Of a stretch of DNA of 20,817 nucleotides, positions 6,679-13,935 are shown one piece after another (within the stretch, counting starts at the first letter, position 1; each line of letters opens with the position of its first letter). The notes below the pieces were generated by a model, which was not told the DNA's origin, ran no database searches, and saw only the letters and a program-made list of their open reading frames with translations. The DNA comes from Rubripirellula sp. Its GTDB lineage: Bacteria > Planctomycetota > Planctomycetia > Pirellulales > Pirellulaceae. Both the position numbers and the translations under genes were made by a program. The stretch lies in NCBI GenBank assembly GCA_029287555.1, contig JARFQX010001070.1, positions 1 to 20,817 on the forward strand. Direction: 5' to 3'.

Positions 6679-7962
6679 TTGCGAGTCAGGATTCAGCAAT
6701 GGATGTATCAGATTCAGGGAAGCTATTGGTTTGTGCCGGCCCTGATGGCGATCGGTGCGATTTTCCTCAGTCAAGTGTCGGTGCAGTTGGATCGGCAACT
6801 AGGTTCCAAGTGGGTGACCGACTCAGGCTGGGCCAGTTTGAACCAACCGGAAGGTGCGCGGACGCTGCTTGCAACCGTGGCGGGTTCGATGATCACCGTC
6901 GCCGGCGTCACATTCTCGCTGACGATCCTCGCCGTCTCTTATGCAACGACCCACTTCGGTCCGCGACTGCTTGACAACTTCATGCGAGATCGCGGCAACC
7001 AAGTCACGCTGGGAACGTTTCTGGCTACGTTTCTATATTGTCTCCTCGTCTTGCGCACCGTTCGAAGCGGATCGGATATCTTTGATCCGGGCGAAGACGC
7101 CCAGCTCTTTGTCCCCCACCTTTCCGTGCTGCTTGCCGTCGGGATGACGCTCGCAAGTGTAGGAGTCCTGATCTATTTCATCCACCACATCCCCGAGAGC
7201 ATTCACATCTCGAATGTACTCAGTCGCATTTCAAATGAGTTTTCAAGTAAGGTGGAAGACCTGTATCCCGAATCGCTGGGTGAAGGAGCTCGAGAGTTAC
7301 CGCGGGAGCTTGAGGAGCCGTTTCTCGAAGGCAAATCGATTCGCAGTCTTCATGCGGGCTACCTGCAGGGAATCGACGAGACACAGTTGATGGAGTCGTG
7401 CGAGGATTGCGACACCATCTTGCAGCTGCACGTGCGCCCCGGTGATTATCTTCTCAAGGGTCAAAAGTTGGCGACCGTCTCGTTCCAATCATCGGCTGAG
7501 CCAAGCGAGCAGGATCGTTTCGAGTCGGCCATTCACGGCTCGCTTGCGATCGGCGTCACCAGGACTCCGACTCAAGACATTCGTTTCATCATTTCTCACT
7601 TCTTCGAAATTGCCGTCCGGGCACTTTCGCCCGGCGTGAACGATCCACTGACCGCAATCCAGTGCATCGATCAGCTCTGCACCGGCCTCGTGGAGCTTTC
7701 CGCGCGCTCCCTGCCGCCACGCTTTCGCGAGGACGACGAAGGGCAGCTCCGTGTCATCACCACCGAAACGACTTGGAATGAGATTGTCGACGAGGCGTTC
7801 CGGCGGCTGATTCCCTACGCGCGCCGGGACGTCAACGTGCTCGAGCATCTCCAAGAGCAGGTCGAGCACGTGCTCGAGATCTCTCAGAATGACGAGCTGA
7901 ATCCCCAGCTAAGTGAAGTCGTCCGAGAGGTGCGCGAGCTACGCGAGCGCGGCGAGCATTGA
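6679..7962 (+). CDS. DUF2254 family membrane protein
   Basis: The 427-residue translation matches the DUF2254 predicted membrane protein family in layout. Four hydrophobic segments lie near residues 17-34, 62-88, 108-127 and 145-168, followed by a soluble C-terminal half. Family-like stretches are SYWFVPALM at the first helix, AGSMITVAGVTFSLTILAVSYAT in the second, FGPRLLDNFMRDRGNQVTLGTF after it, and SPGVNDPLTAIQCID in the C-terminal half. The biochemical role of the family is not established. The start is TTG at 6679, with GGGG about six bases upstream; ATG at 6703 is the alternative but leaves a shorter N-terminal region before the first helix. It stands alone, divergent from the copper ATPase and convergent with the kinase gene, so there is no operon context to suggest a function. 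Confidence 0.85.
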   Translation: MRVRIQQWMYQIQGSYWFVPALMAIGAIFLSQVSVQLDRQLGSKWVTDSGWASLNQPEGARTLLATVAGSMITVAGVTFSLTILAVSYATTHFGPRLLDNFMRDRGNQVTLGTFLATFLYCLLVLRTVRSGSDIFDPGEDAQLFVPHLSVLLAVGMTLASVGVLIYFIHHIPESIHISNVLSRISNEFSSKVEDLYPESLGEGARELPRELEEPFLEGKSIRSLHAGYLQGIDETQLMESCEDCDTILQLHVRPGDYLLKGQKLATVSFQSSAEPSEQDRFESAIHGSLAIGVTRTPTQDIRFIISHFFEIAVRALSPGVNDPLTAIQCIDQLCTGLVELSARSLPPRFREDDEGQLRVITTETTWNEIVDEAFRRLIPYARRDVNVLEHLQEQVEHVLEISQNDELNPQLSEVVREVRELRERGEH

Positions 7963-8161
7963 CTGCAGCAGATACGTTCGGATTCACCCAAATTTGCGGG
8001 ACCGATACTCGGCCGCGATCCAGGGGCTTGGGCAGCTCCGTGAGACACACGAGACTTTGGGAATCGAGTCGCGCCCTCTAAGCGACCAACTGATGGCGTC
8101 GGCCTCTCGCCGCTCTTGCTTCTTGGTGGCAAGTCACCACCACCGCTCGTCACTGCAGCTT

Positions 8162-8206
8162 GCGGCGGATCAATGAGCGGCGGATCAATGAGCGGCGGAC
8201 CGATGC
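8162..8206. repeat. 15-bp tandem repeat at the kinase stop codon
   Basis: GCGGCGGATCAATGA occurs exactly at 8162-8176 and 8177-8191, and a third degenerate copy GCGGCGGACCGATGC follows at 8192-8206. The kinase stop codon (8185-8187) lies in the second copy. The kinase C-terminal residues RSAAH are therefore encoded by repeat sequence, and the extra copy lies just past the stop. Confidence 0.8.
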
Positions 8207-11200
8207 GTTGCTTGCCAGATCTCCACAGGCGAATTGTTCACGAATGAGAACAGGCTGTCTTCGACTGGGCAATAGTGGAGATCATTGACCACATGCTCCG
8301 ACTGAATCACTCCCAGTGCTCGACCGCTCGGGACATCCCAAAAGCGGATCTCGTCGTCGGAGCCGGTGATCAGCGTCTGGCTCTCGGCAATCCAAACACA
8401 GGCGCTGACGGAGCTTTGGTGTCCTTTCATCGTCGCCAATGTCCTCAAGTCGCTCGCGCGAAGCACTTCCACTGTCCCGTCCGCGTAGCCCACCGCTAAG
8501 AGAGAGCCGTCGTCGGAGTAACGAACGGTTCGGAAGCCTCCGAACTGCTCGGGGATGCGATCGCGTTGCTCGAAACTCTCTCCCTCGAAGATGATCAAGT
8601 CCGAGGTGGTCGTCACCGCGACAACGTTACGGTCCTCCTCGGGGGAAACGGTGATCTCCCTGACCCCATCATGGTTAAGAAGCCGCTCATCAATCTTTTG
8701 CCAATCTTCCGCGTCCGTTCCCGCACGGTAGATCTCGAAACGATCGTTCAGCAGGTGAAGCAGATGGGATCCGTCCGTGGTGAAGACGAGACCGTCCGTC
8801 GGATCATCCGGGATCCGCACCTTGATTCGCTTGATGATTTGGCCTGACTCGGCCGAGATGGCATACAATTCCTGCGGCGCCGAAGCGACGATCAGTCTTT
8901 GGTCTGGCGATCGGGCGACGTACCGGTGACGATCAGCCGGGACGCTCTGGATTACCTCGAAGTCACGGCGACGCAAGTTGAATTTGGCGACGCTGCCATT
9001 GCGCAGCCGAACAATCATGTCCTCCGCGTCGGCGCGTTCCGCCGAGATCTTTTCAACAACTTGTTCCGACCGCAGCGGGAGCTCTTGATTGTTGGCCGTG
9101 TCCCAGACCTGGATGGCGCCCGATTCGGTGCAAAGTACCGTTCGCTGGTCACGAGTGACCGCGACGCTTGTAACCGAACGCTTGCCCGTCGATACAACCA
9201 ACGGCTTTGGCAACTCCTTAGATCCCATCGATTCCGGGTCAAGATCCCACGAGTACAGCAGTCCGTTATCGCATCCGGCTAACAGTATTGAACCATCCTC
9301 GTTGAGTGCGACGCTGCGAATGCCGCCTCTTATCGCGTCGTCCATCGCTAGCACGTTGCCCGCGGGCCAGCTGCAGATCTCGACCCGATCGGTACCGGCG
9401 GCAACGAGTCGCTTTCCATCGCCAGAGAACGCAAAAAGCTTGACATTTAGCTTCAGATTCAATTGTCTTTGTTTGTCGAGTTTCGGCACCGAGAAGATCC
9501 CCAGGGACTGCCACCCACTCTCCTCCCGAACGATGGCCATGATCGCCTTGCCATCAGGCGTAAAGGCAAGGGATTCATTGCGTGAACCAGTCCAAACGTT
9601 CTTCTTGAAGTCACCGTCGGTCGCGTGCAGGAACAGCTCGCGATAACGGTCGGCGGATGCGACGAAGCGTCCGTCCGGTGAGAAGGCGACGGATTCCACG
9701 GAGTTTCGATGGCGTTTCAAATCCCGGACCAGCTCGCCATCCTCAACGAGATAGATCGCCATCCGCTTCGTCGTGCCAGAACCATTCTGGCCGGCAATGA
9801 CGTATTTGCCATCAGCGGAGATGGCTAGCGCATCGATGTTCCCGCCGACCTCGAAGCTCTGATGGTTGCCCGAACCCAAGTCCCAATGGTGGACGTTCCC
9901 ATCACCTCCACTGGAAAGGAATCCGTCCGTACCCGGTAGCAAGGCGACTTCATAAGCTGAACCTTGATGCCGTCCAAGCAACCTGCTCTCTGGTGGAGCA
10001 CAGAGAGTCATGAGAAGTCGCCATTCGAAACCCCGCAAGTCGCGATCCTCGGCACGGATCTCGTCCATCGGATCGTTGTCTTGGGGGCGGTACGGAGCGA
10101 GCCGTTGAATGACGCCATCGATATCCCGGATAGCGTAGTAGCGATAGGCTTCGGCGATGTCCGCGATGTAGAGGTGACGGCGAAACCGCGAGCGACTTTC
10201 GCTCAGGGCAGAGTTGGTCTTCTTCAGGTCCTCGGTCAGTTCTTGATAGATGCGCTTCGAACGCTTCTCAAATTCATTCGATTCCTGCAAACGCTTGGAA
10301 TGCATCCACAACAGGGCGATGGTCAGTGCGGCGATGGTCGTCAAGCCGAGCCCAGATGCGAGCGAGAGTCGCGGGTTTCGAGCGATCCAGCGACCCACGT
10401 GGTCGGCGAGGTGAGGTTGACGCGCTGAGATCGCCTTCCCGGCCGCGAAGCGGCGCAGGTCTTGCGCCATCGCCGCACCGCTGCGATAGCGATCGCACGG
10501 CGAATACTGCATGGCTTTGAGAATGATCGACTCGAGCGGTCGAGGGATATCGGGACTGATCCGGGAGGGAGGCGTCAGTTGACCGGTCGAGATTTCCAGC
10601 AAGACCCGAAACCGTTCGCCCTGGTACGGGCGGCGCAACGTCGTCAGCTCATAAAGGGTCGCACCGAGCGAATAGATGTCCGTGCGGTAGTCGATCGCTT
10701 GCCGGTCCGCGTTGGCCTGCTCCGGGCTCATGTAGTTCGGTGTCCCCACCATCTCGCCCGATTTGGTCACCGCGGTTTGAGCTTCGTCGATCGATGCCAA
10801 ACCGAAGTCGGTTAACCACAGGTTGCCCGTTCGGTCGATCATCAGGTTGGACGGTTTGATGTCGCGGTGAACGATGCCGCGACGATGAGCTTCGTCGATT
10901 GCATCGGCCGCAGTTGCGATCAGACGGGCGATATCGCAGAACATCGATTCACCGGTTCGGATGGCTGCCAGGCAAGCTGCCGCCCTCGCCTCCAAATCAC
11001 CTTCGCCGCCCGCACGAGTCGAGGCTTCGTCGTTGACCGGGGTGTCTTCGCCGCTGGAAACGAACTCGGTTGCGTCACGCGTCTGCTTCAGGCACCAGAC
11101 CAGCTCCGACAGGGTCACGCCATCGATCAATTTCATGACCAGGTAAGGCGTTCCGTTGTCTTCGCCGTAGTCGTACAAGGGCACGATGTGAGGCGATTGC

Positions 11201-11481
11201 ATCGCCTGGATCGCTTTCACTTCGCGATCAAAGCGTTGCCGCATCGATGGATCCACCGCTACGCGTGCGTCGAGCACCTTGACCGCGGCCGGGGCGTCCC
11301 CTTCCCTCCGTCTGCCTTGAAAGACTTGAGACATCCCACCCCGCCCGATCTGCCGCTCAAGACGATAGCCGCCGATCGACTCGGGTGGGCCGATCGACTC
11401 TGGTGGACGGGAGCCCGACGCAACCTTTTCGACTGCGCCATTGGTCACGGTCTCGTTCGATGGGTGAGATTCAGGGTGCAT
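8185..11481 (-). CDS. Membrane Ser/Thr protein kinase with C-terminal WD40 propeller
   Basis: The 1098-residue protein has a Hanks-type kinase domain at about 39-350: glycine loop GRGGMSQV (46-53), AAVKVLD with the ATP Lys (K68), HRDIKPSN (205-212), DFG (225-227), GTPNYMSPE (246-254) and DIYSLG (268-273). A single membrane helix follows (about 372-393), then a charged coiled-coil-like stretch and the linker RRHLYIADIAEAYRYYAIRD ending at RGFEWRLL, known from planctomycete kinase-WD40 proteins. The remainder (about 470-1090) carries WD40-type blades such as VAFSPDGRFVAS, GDGNVHHWDLG and GSDDEIRFWDVPSG. It probably senses through the propeller and phosphorylates cytoplasmic targets; neither ligand nor target can be read from sequence. 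The kinase domain has an insertion of about 50 acidic, Ser/Thr- and Ala-rich residues at roughly 133-180. No Shine-Dalgarno sequence precedes ATG 11481. Confidence 0.93.
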   Translation of the reverse strand: MHPESHPSNETVTNGAVEKVASGSRPPESIGPPESIGGYRLERQIGRGGMSQVFQGRRREGDAPAAVKVLDARVAVDPSMRQRFDREVKAIQAMQSPHIVPLYDYGEDNGTPYLVMKLIDGVTLSELVWCLKQTRDATEFVSSGEDTPVNDEASTRAGGEGDLEARAAACLAAIRTGESMFCDIARLIATAADAIDEAHRRGIVHRDIKPSNLMIDRTGNLWLTDFGLASIDEAQTAVTKSGEMVGTPNYMSPEQANADRQAIDYRTDIYSLGATLYELTTLRRPYQGERFRVLLEISTGQLTPPSRISPDIPRPLESIILKAMQYSPCDRYRSGAAMAQDLRRFAAGKAISARQPHLADHVGRWIARNPRLSLASGLGLTTIAALTIALLWMHSKRLQESNEFEKRSKRIYQELTEDLKKTNSALSESRSRFRRHLYIADIAEAYRYYAIRDIDGVIQRLAPYRPQDNDPMDEIRAEDRDLRGFEWRLLMTLCAPPESRLLGRHQGSAYEVALLPGTDGFLSSGGDGNVHHWDLGSGNHQSFEVGGNIDALAISADGKYVIAGQNGSGTTKRMAIYLVEDGELVRDLKRHRNSVESVAFSPDGRFVASADRYRELFLHATDGDFKKNVWTGSRNESLAFTPDGKAIMAIVREESGWQSLGIFSVPKLDKQRQLNLKLNVKLFAFSGDGKRLVAAGTDRVEICSWPAGNVLAMDDAIRGGIRSVALNEDGSILLAGCDNGLLYSWDLDPESMGSKELPKPLVVSTGKRSVTSVAVTRDQRTVLCTESGAIQVWDTANNQELPLRSEQVVEKISAERADAEDMIVRLRNGSVAKFNLRRRDFEVIQSVPADRHRYVARSPDQRLIVASAPQELYAISAESGQIIKRIKVRIPDDPTDGLVFTTDGSHLLHLLNDRFEIYRAGTDAEDWQKIDERLLNHDGVREITVSPEEDRNVVAVTTTSDLIIFEGESFEQRDRIPEQFGGFRTVRYSDDGSLLAVGYADGTVEVLRASDLRTLATMKGHQSSVSACVWIAESQTLITGSDDEIRFWDVPSGRALGVIQSEHVVNDLHYCPVEDSLFSFVNNSPVEIWQATHRSAAH

Positions 11482-11603
11482 GACAAGGAGGGGCTGGTTG
11501 CCGGAATTCGAAGGGTATTCAAAATCCGCCCTTCATGGTAACCGACTCGAGCCAAAACTCGCCACGGATTCGACACCTTTTAACGCGCTCATAAGGAGCC
11601 GAT

Positions 11604-11641
11604 GCCAATCTTGATGTCGCGAACGCTACATCAGGATTGGC
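11604..11641 (-). terminator. Stem-loop overlapping the DinB-like gene stop, probable terminator
   Basis: GCCAATCTTGATGT (11604-11617) and ACATCAGGATTGGC (11628-11641) form a 14-bp stem with one wobble position around a 10-base loop. On the minus strand the first arm is the last codons of the DinB-like gene and the stop codon starts the loop. A weakly T-rich stretch follows (ATCGGCTCCTTAT) but no true U-tract. It may end transcription, protect the 3' end, or slow read-through into the kinase gene. Confidence 0.55.
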
Positions 11642-12276
11642 TTGCCGAGTTGGCGGCGGACAACGGCGAATTGACCGGCGTGCATCATCGGGTGCGTGGC
11701 GATTAACGTGAACATATCGCCCACGGTCGGACAAAAACTGCGAAAGCTTTCCGGCGCCGGCTTGTCCAGATCCGACTCCGGATAGGCGTCCAACGCAGCC
11801 AGCGTCGCCGAGCGAACCTGCTCGTAGAGGGTCTGGTAGCCCTTCTTGGTTTGGAAAGCAGAGGGATCGTCATTGCCGGTTTGCTCCTTCGAGTGAGCTT
11901 CCGCGAACCCGTTTGGCAACTCGATGGATTGTCCCGGCGCGACACTCTCGAGCAGTTGCACCTCGGAGGAAATCAGGTGCCCGAGCTGCCACGCCAAGTG
12001 ATTGCATCCTTCACCCGGCCTGCGCATCAGATCGACGTCGTCAAGATCGCTGATGTACGAGTTGAGAACCATCGAGCTGAAATTGGCGGAAGAACGAATC
12101 GCATCTTTGGCATCCACGGCTGACTCCGGAGACTGAGTTTTCTGGGGACTGGGGTTTATTGAGGACTGGGGTTTATTGAGGGCTGGAGATTTGTGAGTAC
12201 TGGAGATTTCGCTCGCTGATTCTAACAGATCGTGTTCGGCCTGATAGAATTCGCTCGTTGACGCGGTGACTTTCAT
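11626..12276 (-). CDS. DinB-like (four-helix, metal-dependent) protein with repeat-encoded linker
   Basis: From the chosen start the product is 216 residues. The C-terminal ~150 residues fit the DinB/YfiT-like superfamily: LNSYISDLDDVDLMRRPGEG, then NHLAWQLGHL (H93, H100), and ATHPMMHAGQFAVVRRQLGKP with the paired His of HxxxH (H195, H199). Such proteins bind a divalent metal through three His; known members include thiol-dependent S-transferases, but the substrate here is unknown. I chose ATG 12274-12276 because AAGAGG lies a few bases upstream and the upstream ATG at 12312 would overlap the sulfatase gene. Residues about 22-50 are a Ser/Pro/Lys/Gln-rich linker encoded by a 17-bp tandem repeat, outside the expected fold. 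Only 25 bases separate this start from the divergent sulfatase start. Confidence 0.8.
   Translation of the reverse strand: MKVTASTSEFYQAEHDLLESASEISSTHKSPALNKPQSSINPSPQKTQSPESAVDAKDAIRSSANFSSMVLNSYISDLDDVDLMRRPGEGCNHLAWQLGHLISSEVQLLESVAPGQSIELPNGFAEAHSKEQTGNDDPSAFQTKKGYQTLYEQVRSATLAALDAYPESDLDKPAPESFRSFCPTVGDMFTLIATHPMMHAGQFAVVRRQLGKPILM
12130..12213. repeat. 17-bp tandem repeat inside the DinB-like coding region
   Basis: Two exact copies of GGACTGGGGTTTATTGA occupy 12146-12162 and 12163-12179. Degenerate copies follow at 12180-12196 (GGGCTGGAGATTTGTGA) and 12197-12213, and a further decayed copy starts at about 12130. Because 17 is not a multiple of three, gain or loss of one copy would shift the reading frame of the gene. 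Confidence 0.85.
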
Positions 12277-12301
12277 CAAATGCCTCTTAATTTGATCACC
12301 A

Positions 12302-13897
12302 ATGAGATCCACGATTTATCTGGCTGTTTTCCTGTGCGTGTCCCAGGTCGCTCTTTCGCAGCATCCGCGATTGTCCAAGCCAAGTGTTGTCTTCATCTAT
12401 GCGGATGATTTGGGCTTCGGTGATCTCGCCTGCCATGGACATCCGGAAATCAAGACTCCACATTTGGATCGGATGGCCCGTGAGGGGACGGACTTCTGGA
12501 GTTTTACCGTCGTCAATCCCGTTTGCTCACCGAGCCGAACCGGAATCATCACGGGCCAGTTTCCCTCCAGGTGGGGAGTCCATCAGCACTTCGCGTCCCA
12601 TGAGATGAATGCCGAGCGGGGCATGCCCGATTGGCTTGACCCGAAGGCTCCACTGTTACCCCGTGTGTTCAAGCAGGCTGGATATCGAACGGCTCACTTC
12701 GGCAAGTGGCACCTCTCGGGCGGTGCTGTTGCCGACGCCCCGCTGCCGGCCGGCTACGGTTACGATGTTGCGGCCGTGTGGACCGGCCCGGGTCGGCATG
12801 TGTTCGATGGAACCGACTACACCTTTGCCAGCGGCGGGGCGTCGGCACACGACAAGCAGGCGGCATCGTGGATCAGCGTGGCGGCAACCGATCACGCTGT
12901 TGAGTTCATACGGGAGTCTCGTGGCAAGCCGTTCTATTTGAATCTGTGGTTGCACGAAACCCATCATCTCGTGTCTGCAACGGACAAGGACAAAGAGCTT
13001 TATCCCGAAGTGGATGAGCCGAACCGCACTTATTATGCTGCTGTCAGCCGAGCCGATCGCCAAGTGGGTCGCGTGCTCGAGGTTCTCGATGAACTCGGCA
13101 TCGCCGAGCAAACCATTGTCATCTTTTCGAGCGACAATGGCCCCGAGAACAGCCATGCGCGACCCGGTCAGAAGTTCTACTACAGCCAAGGAAGCACGGG
13201 CGGCCTGCGCGGGCGAAAACGCAGTCTACTGATGGGAGGCGTCAACACGCCCTTCCTTGTTCGCTGGCCCGGCGTCGTTCCCGCCGGTCGTGTCGATAAA
13301 CAGACCGCGATCGCCGGCGTCGATGTCTTTCCAACCCTGCTTGCGGCCACGGGCGTGCCCGGACCTCCGCTGACGACCTTCGACGGCGAAGCGATGTTGG
13401 CGGCGTGGAAGGGGCAATCGAAAGCCAGAGAGAAACCACTGTTTTGGTGGTGGCAGGGAAAGCATAGCGGCGACGATTGGCCGGCATTCGCCATGCGAGA
13501 CGGTCCTTGGATGCTGGTTCTCGATGAAACGAAACAGCGTCGTGAGTTGTATCAAGTCGTGGCAGACCGTGCCCAGCAGCACAACCTGGCAGACGAGCAA
13601 GCAGAGCGCGTAGAACGCATGCAAGCGGCGATCAGTTCCTGGTTCTCCACCTTGCCCACGAGCATTGATCCGGCCCTGCAAACAAAGTTGCCGACCCGAG
13701 GCACGGCCAATCCAAGTGGGCGAAAACCAGATCGTGCTGCAGCATTCGCACGTTGGGACAACAACGGTGACGGGGTGTTGGTTTTGGAAGAGTACCGAGC
13801 AGGACTTACCAAGAAGGAAAACGTCGAGACCCGTTTCAACAACTTCGACCAAGACGGGGACGGGAGACTCAGCCGTGAAGAATTCGCGCGAGAGTGA
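12302..13897 (+). CDS. Secreted sulfatase (formylglycine type) with C-terminal EF-hand pair
   Basis: The 531-residue product starts with a signal peptide (MRSTIYLAVFLCVSQVALSQ, about 1-20). Its alkaline-phosphatase-like sulfatase domain contains ADDLGFGD with metal ligands D35/D36, the modification motif CSPSR with C75 as the predicted formylglycine, HFGKWHL (132-138), HETHH (214-218) and SSDNGPE. This class hydrolyses sulfate esters of carbohydrates and needs a formylglycine-generating enzyme, which is not in the window. The last 60 residues hold two canonical EF-hand loops, DNNGDGVLVLEE (486-497) and DQDGDGRLSREE (516-527), so calcium probably stabilises or docks the enzyme. The ATG at 12302 is set by the signal peptide; no Shine-Dalgarno sequence is visible. 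The secreted hydrolase gene follows 38 bases downstream, suggesting a polysaccharide-degrading pair. Confidence 0.95.
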   Translation: MRSTIYLAVFLCVSQVALSQHPRLSKPSVVFIYADDLGFGDLACHGHPEIKTPHLDRMAREGTDFWSFTVVNPVCSPSRTGIITGQFPSRWGVHQHFASHEMNAERGMPDWLDPKAPLLPRVFKQAGYRTAHFGKWHLSGGAVADAPLPAGYGYDVAAVWTGPGRHVFDGTDYTFASGGASAHDKQAASWISVAATDHAVEFIRESRGKPFYLNLWLHETHHLVSATDKDKELYPEVDEPNRTYYAAVSRADRQVGRVLEVLDELGIAEQTIVIFSSDNGPENSHARPGQKFYYSQGSTGGLRGRKRSLLMGGVNTPFLVRWPGVVPAGRVDKQTAIAGVDVFPTLLAATGVPGPPLTTFDGEAMLAAWKGQSKAREKPLFWWWQGKHSGDDWPAFAMRDGPWMLVLDETKQRRELYQVVADRAQQHNLADEQAERVERMQAAISSWFSTLPTSIDPALQTKLPTRGTANPSGRKPDRAAAFARWDNNGDGVLVLEEYRAGLTKKENVETRFNNFDQDGDGRLSREEFARE

Positions 13898-13903
13898 GCA
13901 GCG

Positions 13904-13930
13904 AGATTTGAAGTGTGAAGTGTGAGGTTC
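13904..13930. repeat. 7-bp direct repeat in the sulfatase-hydrolase spacer
   Basis: GAAGTGT occurs twice in tandem, followed by a partial third copy (GAGGTTC), immediately before the hydrolase start. It may only be microsatellite-like slippage. It also supplies the GTGAGG that could act as a ribosome binding site. Confidence 0.5.
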
Positions 13931-13935
13931 TTGTG

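Noticed and set aside
7963..8184. Terminator between convergent DUF2254 and kinase genes
   Set aside because: Only a 5-bp TGGTG/CACCA stem near 8124-8139 without a T-run is visible, too weak to call.
11626..12312. Longer start for the DinB-like gene at 12312
   Set aside because: It would overlap the sulfatase start, and AAGAGG just upstream of ATG 12276 supports the shorter form.
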